In this document: piece by piece, positions 1-9,176 of the stretch
Numbering within the stretch: position 1 is the stretch's first letter
Layout of the letters: each line of letters opens with the position of its first letter
Source: Clostridium acidisoli DSM 12555
GTDB taxonomy: Bacteria; Bacillota; Clostridia; Clostridiales; Clostridiaceae
Reading direction: 5' to 3'
Length of the DNA: 64,000 nt
Assembly (NCBI RefSeq): GCF_900176305.1
Contig: NZ_FWXH01000002.1
Coordinates: 958,522-1,022,521 of the forward strand
The notes under the pieces: model-generated
What the model saw: the letters and a program-made list of their open reading frames with translations, nothing else
Told to the model about the DNA's origin: nothing
Databases searched by the model: none
Translations under genes and position numbers: made by a program

Positions 1-157
1 TTCCTCTAACTGGCATCAATCCAAAAGCCTTTTCCATTCCATCAACTGCAGCCTGATCTGCTGCCATTTTGTCGCCTCTACCCATAAGATTGGCTGATTG
101 TATTGCAGCCGCTTCTGTAACTCTTACAAGAGCCATACTTATATCCATATTTAACAT
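1..157 (-). CDS. glpX: Fructose-1,6-bisphosphatase class II, N-terminal part (cut by window edge)
   Basis: The first 52 codons of a GlpX-type class II fructose-1,6-bisphosphatase, a gluconeogenic enzyme that hydrolyses fructose 1,6-bisphosphate in the cytoplasm. The N-terminus shows the family pattern RVTEAAA followed by MGRGDK and AADQAAVDGM, as in GlpX proteins generally. The start was set at 157 because a GGAGG lies nine bases upstream (167-171); an internal ATG at 148 would be 18 bases away and is less likely. The rest of the gene lies beyond the left edge, so the catalytic metal site cannot be checked. The assignment is from the N-terminal signature only. Confidence 0.85.
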   Translation of the reverse strand, partial: MLNMDISMALVRVTEAAAIQSANLMGRGDKMAADQAAVDGMEKAFGLMPVRG

Positions 158-640
158 TAAGAAATTCCTCCTAGAATTTAAATTAGGCATACAATCCAAA
201 ATAAACTAGTACTCTAACTAGTTATTTTTTAAATATGTCTTATATATAATACATAAAGTATATATGTGCTATACAAATAACTAATTTCCACAAATATTAT
301 ATCATATTTAATTATGGTGTTGAATAAATAATATTTAATTTTCTTACTATCATAAAAAAATTTAATTTATAAAAAATAATATAATTTATAATTAATTTTT
401 TCCATAATATGACATGTTTCTTCATTTACATATTATTCCATATAGCTTTTTTCAACAGGCTTCTTTATTTTACATAATTTGTATTTTGCTATTTTTGTAT
501 ATACTTACTCATATCTTGGCATTATTTGTAATTTTATAATTTTTTATGACTACGGAAAACATTTTACACCTTATTACTATTTTGTTAAAATGAATTTACA
601 ACAAAATAGTAGTTATTTTAGTATAGAGGAGAGGATTACT
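158..640. other. AT-rich intergenic region between glpX and the Spo0E-like gene
   Basis: This 480-base stretch separates divergent genes and holds no credible coding sequence. It contains a small palindrome with 7-base arms, AACTAGT at 204-210 and ACTAGTT at 217-223, which could be an operator or hairpin in the glpX leader. I could not pick a convincing -35/-10 pair for either gene in such AT-rich sequence. Confidence 0.4.
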
Positions 641-799
641 ATGAACCCAGAACTCAAAATTTTAAACCTAGAGATTGACAAAGCTAGAACTATATTATAT
701 AAGCTTACTAATAATAAAAGCCTTACTGATAGTAATGTGGTTTTTTGTAGTCAAAAATTGGACAAGCTTTTAAATAAGTATCACGAATTATTAAGCTAA
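641..799 (+). CDS. Spo0E-like aspartyl-phosphate phosphatase (52 aa)
   Basis: A 52-residue protein with the Spo0E family signature SQKLDKLLNKY at residues 37-47. Spo0E proteins are small two-helix phosphatases that remove phosphate from Spo0A~P and so delay sporulation; the SQxLDxLL motif is the catalytic core. The ATG at 641 was chosen over the longer reading frame starting at 479 because the sequence upstream of 641 is not protein-like and a GAGGAGAGG ribosome binding site sits just before it. Length is typical for the family. The gene stands alone, convergent with the cardiolipin synthase gene, with a shared terminator. Which response regulator it targets cannot be told from sequence. Confidence 0.82.
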   Translation: MNPELKILNLEIDKARTILYKLTNNKSLTDSNVVFCSQKLDKLLNKYHELLS

Positions 800-811
800 A
801 AATTTAAATTA

Positions 812-861
812 GCTACATTAAGAAACTTTAAAAGATTTCTTAATGTAGCCCCCTATTTTTT
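812..861. terminator. Bidirectional intrinsic terminator between the Spo0E-like gene and cls
   Basis: A perfect 14-base stem (812-825 with 836-849) around a 10-base loop, followed on the plus strand by a run of T. The minus-strand side is also T-rich, so it probably ends both convergent transcripts. Confidence 0.85.
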
Positions 862-866
862 TATAA

Positions 867-2330
867 TTACATTAATGCTCCAAATAGCCTAAAGAACCCT
901 TCTTGAAATTTAATCCATGTACTTCTAGACTTATACCATTCCATTGTTACAAGCTTACTTTTATTCATATCAATTTTAAAAATGTCTGCGCATTTTGATG
1001 AAAACTTTCTATCATATATAAATGCATTAACTTCAAAATCTAATCTAAAACTCCTTATATCCATATTTGTTGTTCCTATTGTTGAAACTTGACCATCTAT
1101 AACAACCATTTTGGAATGTAAAAAACCTGGATATAAATAAACCTTAATTCCATAATCCATTAAAGCTTGAATGTATGAAAAAGTAACCCGGTAAACCATT
1201 TTTTTATCAGGTATTCCTGGTATCATAACCCTTACATCTTTTCCTGACATTGATGCAATTTGAAGAGCTTCAAGAAATGATTGATCCGGTATAAAATAAG
1301 GAGTTTGAATAAATACAGATTCTTTTGCGCAATTTATCATCTTTATAATTCCTCTTTTAATCTGCTCTCCATTAGCGTCAGGTCCACTACTTACAATTTG
1401 AACTGCAATTTCACCTGATTGCTCTATTTTAGGAAATAACTTTTTCCTCATTTTTTCTTCATTAATATTTTTTTCATTTGAACAATAATACCAATCATTT
1501 ATAAATTTCACTTGTAAAACTTGAACCGCTGAACCCGTTATTCTAAGATGAGTATCTCTCCAATGAGTTTTTTTTTCACCGAGATCCATATATTCATCAC
1601 CAATGTTCATTCCACCTAAATACCCAATTTTACCATCAATAACTACAATTTTGCGATGGTTTCTAAAATTAGCTCTAAGGTACGTGCCTAATTTTAAAGG
1701 AAAGAATCTATTAACTATTCCCCCAGCTTTTATTAAATCTTCATACATACTAAAAGGCGTAAGGAAGCTTCCAAAATGATCATAGATTATCCTTACATCA
1801 AGTCCTTCTTTAGCTTTCTTTGTTAGTAAACCAACTATTCTTTTACCTATATTATCATTTTTAATTATAAAGTATAATATGTTTATGGATTCAGTAGCCT
1901 CTTCTATATCCTTAATAAGCGACTCATATTTATCCTTTCCATTGGTAAAGATAGTAATGTCATTGTCTTGCGTTAATATACTTTTGCTTGCATTAATATG
2001 CATCTCCATAATGTCATAATAATTTGCATTGTTTGCATCTCTAAAAATTACTTTGTTATTTTGCAGCAAATATTTTTGCTCAAATAAAAATTCACTATAC
2101 TTTTCATCAATTTCTTTTTTTCCCTTAAATACCTTTTGCTTGCCAAATCGCATACTTCTACCAAAAAATAAATATAATATAAATCCGAGTATGGGTAAAA
2201 ACGTGAATATTAATATCCACGTGCTTATTTCCACTGTGTTTTTTCTTTCTACATATATTGCTGTTATGATAAATAATAAATTAATAATCATTATGAATTC
2301 AAATGCATGTAAAAAAAAGAGTATGTTCAT
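867..2330 (-). CDS. cls: Cardiolipin synthase
   Basis: A 487-residue membrane enzyme that joins two phosphatidylglycerol molecules to form cardiolipin and glycerol. Two N-terminal membrane segments (about residues 5-27 and 36-57) are followed by two phospholipase D domains, each with an HxKxxxxD motif: HRKIVVID at 225-232 and HSKMVVID at 405-412, both intact. Length and two-helix plus two-PLD layout match bacterial ClsA/Cls. The ATG at 2330 has an AGGAGG about nine bases upstream. It is a single-gene unit convergent with the Spo0E-like gene. Family assignment is firm; the precise substrate preference is inferred from the family. Confidence 0.93.
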   Translation of the reverse strand: MNILFFLHAFEFIMIINLLFIITAIYVERKNTVEISTWILIFTFLPILGFILYLFFGRSMRFGKQKVFKGKKEIDEKYSEFLFEQKYLLQNNKVIFRDANNANYYDIMEMHINASKSILTQDNDITIFTNGKDKYESLIKDIEEATESINILYFIIKNDNIGKRIVGLLTKKAKEGLDVRIIYDHFGSFLTPFSMYEDLIKAGGIVNRFFPLKLGTYLRANFRNHRKIVVIDGKIGYLGGMNIGDEYMDLGEKKTHWRDTHLRITGSAVQVLQVKFINDWYYCSNEKNINEEKMRKKLFPKIEQSGEIAVQIVSSGPDANGEQIKRGIIKMINCAKESVFIQTPYFIPDQSFLEALQIASMSGKDVRVMIPGIPDKKMVYRVTFSYIQALMDYGIKVYLYPGFLHSKMVVIDGQVSTIGTTNMDIRSFRLDFEVNAFIYDRKFSSKCADIFKIDMNKSKLVTMEWYKSRSTWIKFQEGFFRLFGALM

Positions 2331-2501
2331 TAAGTATCCTCCTAATACGAATATTGTAACAACTTCTTTGGCATATAAATCAAAATATACTAGGCTATTT
2401 TTTAATATGTCTTAAATGAATTATAACACTTTTTTACAATAAAAGTGTTAATTTTTATATAGAAAGCACTGTTTAGAGCTGTACACCTATTTTTACATAA
2501 A

Positions 2502-2527
2502 AAAGTGGATTTAAAAAAATCCACTTT
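2502..2527 (-). terminator. Terminator after the radical SAM gene
   Basis: An 11-base inverted repeat (2502-2512 with 2517-2527) followed on the minus strand by a T run. It closes the lrgA-lrgB-regulator-radical SAM unit. Confidence 0.8.
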
Positions 2528-2538
2528 ATATCTATATT

Positions 2539-3918
2539 CTAACCCTTTGACATCTTAATATTCCCTTTTTCATTGAAAACTTCTTTCCAGGCTTTTTCAG
2601 CTTCTGGAGCAAAATCATTTGCTAATTTATCAAGTTGTCCCATAAATTCTGGATCTTTTAGCATCTTTTCTGCACTTGGATCTGTCACATGAGCACCAAC
2701 TTTTTCAACTATTTTTCTTACAACCTTTGTATTATCAATCATCATACATGGCATAAGCATGTTTTTATTGTAAGGTTGGCTTTTTCTAAGCACTTTAAAA
2801 AACTCTGTCTTAAATGCATCTAAAATGGGTTTGTCCTTAACATTATAAGTTGAAAAATGTGCAAATATACAAGGTTCAACTTCTTCTTTTGAATTTATAT
2901 GGCAATAGTATTTTCCTGCAATACAACCACCAACGTAAGGTGCATCATTGAAGAAATCAGCTGCAAAATATGGCTTTGTAACTCTTATTTTTCTTACTCT
3001 TTCTCCAAGCGTTAACCTTTGACTTGGTGTAAGCATCATACTTACATCTGGTGATTCACCAATTGGCATGTATATGAAATACCAACCTATTTTAGCTCCT
3101 TTTTTTACTAGCATATCAATAAATTCATCTGAAGTTACTGTGTCCATATTTGCTGTTGAAGTTGCAGATGAAACTCCAAATAACATTCCTCTTTCTCTAA
3201 GTAAATCCATGGATGACATAACTTTTTTAAATACGCCTTTTCCTCTTCTAGCATCTGTTTCTTTTTCAAAACCTTCTAATGAAAACATAGGAATAACATT
3301 GCCAAGTTTCTTTAATCTATCTGCTATTTCTGATGTTATAAGTTGACCATTTGTAAATGGTGAGAACATAACATCATTATACTTTTCATAAATATCTAAC
3401 ATATAGTCATTTATGAAAGGTTCTCCTCCAAGGATAATTATATAATATACTCCAAGATCTCTAGCTTCACCTATTATTCTATCAAGCTCCTCGATTGGAA
3501 TATCATCTTTTTTACTATATCTAGCAGCATAACAACCTGAACATTTTAATGTACATCTCATGGATGGACTTATTAAAATTGTAAAAGGAATCATTGTATC
3601 CTGCTCTTTTAAATATTTAGCTCTTTTTTCTCCGCCAAACCAAACTGCATTAGCAAAGAAATTCACAAAAAATTTCTCTAAACAATGTTTATCAGTTGTC
3701 TTTACTATGTCTTGTATAAGTGTATTAACAGCTTCATTGTTAGTATATAAATCATATACGGCATCAATTTGTTTCATGTCTTCTGGTTCAGTAATGGTAT
3801 GTTTTATCATGTCAAAAATTCTTTCAACATTCTTTTCGGGATCTTTTTCTAGTAATTCAACGATCTTTTTTACAAACATTTCTTTTGTACGGTTTTTAAC
3901 TTTTTCTACTACGTTCAT
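2539..3918 (-). CDS. Radical SAM protein with C-terminal cysteine cluster, function unknown
   Basis: A 459-residue radical SAM protein. The 4Fe-4S motif CTLKCSGC is at residues 122-129, followed by a GGEPF motif at about 164-168 that contacts SAM. Further cysteines at 332, 339 and 350 resemble a SPASM/twitch auxiliary cluster region, as in enzymes that modify peptides or proteins. About 110 residues of helical, charged sequence precede the radical SAM domain. The gene starts 27 bases after the CdaR-type regulator and is followed by a terminator, so it appears to be the last gene of an operon with lrgA and lrgB. I do not recognise a substrate, and no precursor peptide gene is visible beside it. 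Family placement is firm; role is unknown. Confidence 0.8.
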   Translation of the reverse strand: MNVVEKVKNRTKEMFVKKIVELLEKDPEKNVERIFDMIKHTITEPEDMKQIDAVYDLYTNNEAVNTLIQDIVKTTDKHCLEKFFVNFFANAVWFGGEKRAKYLKEQDTMIPFTILISPSMRCTLKCSGCYAARYSKKDDIPIEELDRIIGEARDLGVYYIIILGGEPFINDYMLDIYEKYNDVMFSPFTNGQLITSEIADRLKKLGNVIPMFSLEGFEKETDARRGKGVFKKVMSSMDLLRERGMLFGVSSATSTANMDTVTSDEFIDMLVKKGAKIGWYFIYMPIGESPDVSMMLTPSQRLTLGERVRKIRVTKPYFAADFFNDAPYVGGCIAGKYYCHINSKEEVEPCIFAHFSTYNVKDKPILDAFKTEFFKVLRKSQPYNKNMLMPCMMIDNTKVVRKIVEKVGAHVTDPSAEKMLKDPEFMGQLDKLANDFAPEAEKAWKEVFNEKGNIKMSKG

Positions 3919-3945
3919 CTTTCATTCCTCCATAAAGTGTATAAA

Positions 3946-5016
3946 TCATAACATGGAAACCACATACGCTGTAAAAAGTTCAAAAAGTTCAATTACATTT
4001 CTTGGATTTTTCCCAGTAATATCTTGAATCTTTTCAAATCTATAGTTTAATGTATTCCTATGTATATGTAGCTTTTCAGAAGTAGAATTGACTTCCCCAT
4101 TATTGTAAACATAAGCTGCTAATGTCTCCAACAGATCCGCCTGTTTTCCTTCCTCCTTAAGCTTCTCAATAACGTTGTTAAATTTATAGTCATCTTTAAA
4201 TTTTGCAAGCATAGAAATGAAGCGCAAGTCTTTATATAAAAAAATGTTTTTACTACTTTCTAATTTTTTCCCTATATTTAACGCTGTAATAGCCTGTTTC
4301 ACAGAGTTTGAAATTATATGCTCTTGTAGCCCTAAACCAATATCAATACCATTGTAAAGTTCCAAATCCAGACATCTTTTTATTCTTTTAATAGTAGGTC
4401 TATCAGAATTCATAAATACAACTATTGTATTTGTATTTAACAATAATATATATTCATCTTTCTCTAGAAAGTGTTTAAATGCATTCTCTACCTTTTTAGA
4501 CGATAGCTCATTAAAACCTATAACTACTGGAATGTATGAAATATTAAGATCTATTCCAAGAGATAAACCCCTTTCAAGAAAAGCTTCTGAGTATTCTTCT
4601 GTTTTATAAGAAAGTTCATACAAAAATTTTTCTATCTGTTCTTCCTTTATTTTACGCTGATTTAGCGAATGTTCTTGGTTAATCAAAAGTTCAGCAGTAA
4701 CACTCACAAGCTGACTAAATTCCTTTACCACCTTTGGGTTACCTGCTATTCCTATGACTCCAACTATGTTTCCTTCGGAAAAAATAGGAGAGTTAACTCC
4801 CTTTTTTACAGCTAGAGAAGAGGCATCGTCATAAACTTCTATCATCTTGCCAAGTTTTAGTGCTTTTTGAGCACCTGAATGTACCTTATACATTCTTTCC
4901 TTGTCTCCACTACCTATGATGACACCCTGCTCATCAGTAATAATAACATTGTAGGGGATGACACCCATCATCTTATCCACAATTTTTTGTGCTAGCTGTT
5001 TTGACAAATTCACCAT
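3946..5016 (-). CDS. CdaR/PucR-type transcriptional regulator
   Basis: A 356-residue regulator of the CdaR (sugar diacid regulator) type. The N-terminal half (about 1-135) is a putative ligand-sensing domain with the pattern MGVIPYNVIITDEQGVIIGSG; the last 60 residues form a PucR-like helix-turn-helix with LHIHRNTLNYR, typical of HTH_30. Such proteins usually sense small acids such as glycerate, glycolate or glucarate. It lies 58 bases after lrgB on the same strand, and CdaR-like regulators are a common partner of organic-acid genes, so it may control lrgAB; this is inference. The ATG at 5016 follows a GAGGAG site. Confidence 0.82.
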   Translation of the reverse strand: MVNLSKQLAQKIVDKMMGVIPYNVIITDEQGVIIGSGDKERMYKVHSGAQKALKLGKMIEVYDDASSLAVKKGVNSPIFSEGNIVGVIGIAGNPKVVKEFSQLVSVTAELLINQEHSLNQRKIKEEQIEKFLYELSYKTEEYSEAFLERGLSLGIDLNISYIPVVIGFNELSSKKVENAFKHFLEKDEYILLLNTNTIVVFMNSDRPTIKRIKRCLDLELYNGIDIGLGLQEHIISNSVKQAITALNIGKKLESSKNIFLYKDLRFISMLAKFKDDYKFNNVIEKLKEEGKQADLLETLAAYVYNNGEVNSTSEKLHIHRNTLNYRFEKIQDITGKNPRNVIELFELFTAYVVSML

Positions 5017-5074
5017 AATGTCTCTCCTCTTTGTAAAAATATAAATATATTAAAACCTCTCTAAATTCAACTAT

Positions 5075-5776
5075 TTATATTAAGCTTTGAAAAATTTTTG
5101 CAATTATTGGTGCTATAATAACAGTTATTAGTCCAGTTAACCCTATAGAAAGGCTACTCATACCACCTTCAATTTCACCTAGTTCAATTGCCTTTGATGT
5201 ACCGATAGCATGCGATGAACATCCTAATGCTATTCCTTTCGCTACTTTATCCTCTATTCTAAAGACTTTAAAGACTACTGGTCCAATTATTGCCCCAAAT
5301 ATACCCGTTATTATTATTGCTGCCACCGTTACAGATTGAATTCCACCAATTTGCTGTGAAACTGCCATTCCAATTGGTGTAGTAATAGATTTTGGAATCA
5401 TAGATAAACCTAATTTTTTTGATATTCCGAATAAATTGCATAATAGTACTATGGTTATCATGCCACCAATAGTTCCAAAGGAAATTCCTGCGACTATGGG
5501 TAGTGCATATGCCTTTAACAGTTTTATCTTTTTATAAAGTGGTACTGCAAGAACTACAGTTGCAGGTGAAAGAAGAAAAGTTATAAATTGACCACCATCA
5601 TTATATTCTTTAACACTAACGTTAAAACATTTTAAAAATATAATTAATAAGGCTATACTTATTAAAAGTGGATTCAAAATAGCCAATTTAGTTTTTCTGT
5701 TTATAATACATCCAATTTCAAAGGCTACTAGAGAAATCATTATCGAAAATAATGGCATAGATATTAATTCTTTCAA
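5075..5776 (-). CDS. lrgB: LrgB family membrane protein
   Basis: A 233-residue hydrophobic protein of the LrgB/CidB family with about six to seven membrane segments. The conserved stretch with SIT TPIGMAVSQQIGG character near the middle and the CSSHAIGTSKA motif are typical of the family. LrgA/LrgB pairs were first described as holin-like, and in Bacillus the homologous PftAB (YsbAB) is a pyruvate uptake system. Translation starts at TTG (5774-5776), five bases after the lrgA stop, with GAGGAG lying inside the end of lrgA, so the two genes are probably translationally coupled. Which of the two roles applies here cannot be decided from sequence, although the adjacent CdaR-like regulator favours small-acid transport. 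Confidence 0.85.
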   Translation of the reverse strand: MKELISMPLFSIMISLVAFEIGCIINRKTKLAILNPLLISIALLIIFLKCFNVSVKEYNDGGQFITFLLSPATVVLAVPLYKKIKLLKAYALPIVAGISFGTIGGMITIVLLCNLFGISKKLGLSMIPKSITTPIGMAVSQQIGGIQSVTVAAIIITGIFGAIIGPVVFKVFRIEDKVAKGIALGCSSHAIGTSKAIELGEIEGGMSSLSIGLTGLITVIIAPIIAKIFQSLI

Positions 5777-5781
5777 GTTGT

Positions 5782-6123
5782 TCAGCTCCTCTTAAATAAT
5801 TGAACAGTTATTCCTGTGATGACCATTGCCACAATAGTAGATATAATGACTATAATAATTAAATAAGGCCAACAATTTTTTATTGTGCTTGCGCTCGTAA
5901 TGAGTCCAACACCAGCAGGAACAAAGAAGAAAGGCAAGTGTTCCAATAAAAAATCACTTACTGTTTCTACAGCTTCAAGTTTTATAATTCCAGTACATAA
6001 AAAAACTACTAGTAGTATCATCCCGATAACATTGCCGGGAATTGTTAAGTGTAAAGATCTACTAAGCAATTCTCCCAAAAAACAAAATATAAGAACAATT
6101 GCAAATTGTCTTATGAGCTTCAT
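5782..6123 (-). CDS. lrgA: LrgA family holin-like membrane protein
   Basis: A 113-residue protein of the LrgA/CidA family with four membrane segments. The pattern LGELLSRSLHLTIPGNVIGM near the N-terminus is the family hallmark. The start at 6123 (MKLIRQ) is preferred over an in-frame start at 6156 because a GGAGG lies eight bases upstream of it, and LrgA proteins normally begin this way. It is the first gene of the lrgA-lrgB-regulator-radical SAM unit. The 280 bases upstream are AT-rich with no clear operator. Confidence 0.86.
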   Translation of the reverse strand: MKLIRQFAIVLIFCFLGELLSRSLHLTIPGNVIGMILLVVFLCTGIIKLEAVETVSDFLLEHLPFFFVPAGVGLITSASTIKNCWPYLIIIVIISTIVAMVITGITVQLFKRS

Positions 6124-6435
6124 GAACGTTTCCTCCTTTCTTCTTAATACACGCATCTTTGTTCATTTGCATCAATGTCGAATTCATAAATATAATTTTA
6201 AACCAATTTTCAACTATATTCATTAGTCAACTGATTTACGTTTTTTTTATTTTTTTGTGCATCTGAACAAAAAATGCTGTAGAAATCGTATACAATATTT
6301 TTATTTGTGCCTATTTACTATATATTGTATACAAATTTTTTCATATTATAATATTATGTAAGCTATATTACATATATTATAATAATGTTTTTTTCATATT
6401 TAGACAATATTTTATATAAAATATGTAATTAAAAA

Positions 6436-7137
6436 TCATTCTAATTTCTTTGATCCATAAATATGTGAAAAAATGAAAACAGGAACTATAACCCAAACCA
6501 CCATCACTAATAAACTGAAACCCGAATAAAATAATCCTTTACCATTGATAATATTTTTGATTACTAAATCCATATTGGATATTCCTAACAGTAATAATAT
6601 TTTTGATGTTACCACATTTATATTTTCTACAATTGGAATCATATATAAAAGAGATATTATTATAATAGAACAAATCATAGCTTCAGGTTGATTTCTACAC
6701 ATAAGACCTATTAGTGTGCCAATTAAAATAATTCCAACTAAAGAAATAAACATTAGAATTGCAATTTGCAAAAAGGTTGTAAATTTTAATTTAAATGCAA
6801 ATAGCGAAAGCATGTTAGATAATAGAGAGAAAAATAGGCAATGTAAAAGTTTACCTACTAAAAATTCATAGGAATGTACCGAAAATAATATAAGGGCATC
6901 CAGAGTTCTGTTATCTTTTTCTTCAGTAATAAGATATGGTGGCAAAAACAATCCAGAAAATATAATTCCAGAATTAATGCATATGTTAATTTTAAGACTG
7001 GGATCATTAAATATATTAGAATAAAATATAGTGAAAAAAGTCGGTAGAAATAATATTATTAATACGATAGGATTTCTATAATAATCTTTTAATTCTTTAA
7101 TAATTAAGGCTTTGACTGTTTTTTTAGTGAAACGCAT
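6436..7137 (-). CDS. ABC-2 type transporter permease (second)
   Basis: A 233-residue integral membrane protein with six predicted membrane segments, resembling ABC-2 type permeases. It is clearly related to the permease just upstream: both share an N-terminal helix with IKELKDYYRNP or similar, the motif EEKDNRTLDALI after the second helix, and NGKGLFYSGFSLL near the C-terminus. The pair together with the ATPase should form an exporter; the cargo is unknown. The start at 7137 follows a GGTGG site, 16 bases after the previous stop. No biosynthetic or immunity genes accompany the cluster, so drug, peptide or lipid export are all possible. Confidence 0.75.
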   Translation of the reverse strand: MRFTKKTVKALIIKELKDYYRNPIVLIILFLPTFFTIFYSNIFNDPSLKINICINSGIIFSGLFLPPYLITEEKDNRTLDALILFSVHSYEFLVGKLLHCLFFSLLSNMLSLFAFKLKFTTFLQIAILMFISLVGIILIGTLIGLMCRNQPEAMICSIIIISLLYMIPIVENINVVTSKILLLLGISNMDLVIKNIINGKGLFYSGFSLLVMVVWVIVPVFIFSHIYGSKKLE

Positions 7138-7153
7138 TTTAACACCACCAGCT

Positions 7154-7873
7154 CTAATATAATTTTTTTGTTTTATAAATTAAAATGAATAGTAAGGAAG
7201 GTATAATTAACCATATAAAAACTATTAATAAGCTGTATCCAGAATAAAGAAGTCCTTTCCCATTTAAAATATTTTTTATCATAAAATTCATAATTGAGAC
7301 ATTGATAAGATTATTAATGTTGTTAAAAGTTTTCATAAGCGAAAGCATAGGCGCTAACAGTAAAATCAAAACAAATGGGAGAGAATACATTAAAGATTGT
7401 ATAGAATTCTTAGATATAATTCCTATAAGGGACATTAAAATCACTTCACTAATAATTACTATAAAAATCAATATGCACAATGAGGGAAGATATCTAAAAT
7501 TAACTTTAGCTAGTAGTAACATACAGGTACTTGTTAACATTGTTATTAGTACTGTTGGTAAATTTTTACCAAGAAGAGATTCTAGAGAGCTTATTCCAGA
7601 AAGTATTAAACTATCCAGTGTTCTTTTTTCTTTTTCTTCTACGATATAGAAAGGAGGAAAAAGAGTACATGAAAATGAAATATTATAGTCTAATGCTAAA
7701 GCAATATTAAAATAACTTAAGCTGCTACTACCATGCTTAAATCTATGAATTAAAAAAATTATAAAAAACACTATTAAAGAAGCACTAAGTACAATTAAAG
7801 TGAATGGGTTTTTATAATAATCATTAATCTCTTTAATAAATATAGCTTTTATATGCCTAATTGATGACCTCAC
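7154..7873 (-). CDS. ABC-2 type transporter permease (first)
   Basis: A 239-residue paralogue of the neighbouring permease, with six hydrophobic segments, the post-helix motif EEKEKRTLDSLI and C-terminal NGKGLLYSGYSLL. Translation starts at GTG (7871-7873), which overlaps the stop of the ATPase gene by four bases (GTGA), showing tight coupling. The two related permeases probably form the membrane heterodimer of one exporter. Confidence 0.77.
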   Translation of the reverse strand: MRSSIRHIKAIFIKEINDYYKNPFTLIVLSASLIVFFIIFLIHRFKHGSSSLSYFNIALALDYNISFSCTLFPPFYIVEEKEKRTLDSLILSGISSLESLLGKNLPTVLITMLTSTCMLLLAKVNFRYLPSLCILIFIVIISEVILMSLIGIISKNSIQSLMYSLPFVLILLLAPMLSLMKTFNNINNLINVSIMNFMIKNILNGKGLLYSGYSLLIVFIWLIIPSLLFILIYKTKKLY

Positions 7874-8718
7874 TTCAATTTCCTCCCTGTGACTTTAAGA
7901 AATATTTCTTCAATGCTTGGCTCATAAGAATGTATAGACTCAAGTTCATCTGTTGCAATCCATAATCTTATCTTCTCAGCATTTTCTGCATTTTTACTCA
8001 AAAATATCTTATTATCCTGACATTTTAGTTTAACTTGAATAACTGGTTTTGCATATTTTAATTTTAAATTTTCGGGGGAATCAACTTCCACAATGGTTCC
8101 ATTGTTTAAAAATGCAATACAATCACACAGTTTGTCTGCTTCTACCATGTCGTGCGTTGTTAGAAATATTGTTGTTCCTTCTGAATTTATCTCTTTCAAA
8201 AGATTATGTATTTCGTTTGAAATGAAAGGGTCCAGTGATGAGGTTGGTTCATCTAAAAACAATAATTCAGGTTTATTTATTATAGACCGAGCTAAAATTA
8301 ATCTTTGTTTCATTCCTTTAGAAAGTTTTTTAACAGTCGTTCTTTTATCATTACCTAACCCAACTCTCTCCAAAATATCTTCTATAGATTTTTTATCTGC
8401 ACCACATATATCAGCAAAAAGTTTCAAGTTGTCCCAAACTGTAAGCCTTTCATAGACACCACTATTGTCACTTAAAATACCAACTCTACTTAATATACTT
8501 CTATCAAATGAATAAACATCATTATTAAGAATAGATGCCTTACCAGAGGTAGGCATAATTTGAGATGTTAATATTTTTATTGTGGTGGTTTTTCCAGAAC
8601 CACTAGGACCTAATAGACCAAATATTTCATTTTTCCTCACATTAAAAGTAATGTTATTTAAAACTACTTTATCTTTGAAAACTTTTCTTATTTCCTTCAT
8701 AAAAATTACGTTTTCCAT
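7870..8718 (-). CDS. ABC transporter ATP-binding protein
   Basis: A 282-residue ATPase for the exporter encoded by the next two genes. Walker A GPSGSGKT is at residues 37-44, the signature LSKGMKQRL and the Walker B region LLFLDEPTSSLD follow, and a switch histidine is present in TTHDM. The C-terminal 60 residues are of the DUF4162-like extension seen in ABC-2 exporters. The start at 8718 (MENVIF) was chosen because a GGAGG lies six bases upstream; an in-frame start at 8748 lacks one. Residues are all intact, so the pump should be active. Cargo unknown. Confidence 0.9.
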   Translation of the reverse strand: MENVIFMKEIRKVFKDKVVLNNITFNVRKNEIFGLLGPSGSGKTTTIKILTSQIMPTSGKASILNNDVYSFDRSILSRVGILSDNSGVYERLTVWDNLKLFADICGADKKSIEDILERVGLGNDKRTTVKKLSKGMKQRLILARSIINKPELLFLDEPTSSLDPFISNEIHNLLKEINSEGTTIFLTTHDMVEADKLCDCIAFLNNGTIVEVDSPENLKLKYAKPVIQVKLKCQDNKIFLSKNAENAEKIRLWIATDELESIHSYEPSIEEIFLKVTGRKLK

Positions 8719-9176
8719 AATTAGCCTCCATTTTAATATCAAAAACAAATTAATACCAAGTAATAAAAATTATTTTTGGTTTCATCCAATTTTTTAATAT
8801 GATTTTAATTAATGGGATATATTTTATCATTATACTTAAAAGGATAATGATAGTAAAATTTATATTTATTTATATAATTGTATATTGTTCAACATGTCAT
8901 TAAAATTATTACATTCAAGATATCTATTTTCTAATCAATAAATATATTAATTTCCATAAAAATTTTTTTGCATTTTTTCTGCTCACAAAAATGTCTATTT
9001 CCAAGCTTGTATTTTAAATTTGCATGTTTGTCAAACTAAAGTCCATAGATCAAAAATAAGCAAGTCTACACACTCTGTAAACTTGCTTATTTTCTTATAT
9101 TATTATCTGTTATATTAACTGAATAAGTCATTTGAACATAAACTATCTTTATTAATGTGAAAACTTAGTAACGTAT
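8719..9176. other. AT-rich intergenic region with a terminator hairpin
   Basis: No gene is visible in this 458-base stretch. It should hold the promoter of the ABC exporter operon near 8750-8850 and the terminator for the regulator/peptide unit (see 9052-9100). The rest is very AT-rich sequence without recognisable structure. Confidence 0.4.
9052..9100. repeat. 49-nt repeat, copy 1, with terminator hairpin
   Basis: An 11-base stem (AATAAGCAAGT at 9055-9065, paired with 9081-9091) within a 49-base sequence that recurs in direct orientation at 12058-12106 with only three mismatches. On the minus strand it would terminate the regulator/peptide transcript. The second copy abuts tRNA-Glu. Confidence 0.85.

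Noticed and set aside
479..640. N-terminal extension of the Spo0E-like protein to an upstream ATG
   Set aside because: The extra 54 residues are Phe/Tyr-rich translation of AT-rich DNA, and a good ribosome site precedes the internal ATG at 641.
2029..2415. 128-residue plus-strand frame over the start of cls
   Set aside because: Antisense to the membrane-helix codons of cls, which is well supported by motifs and a ribosome site.
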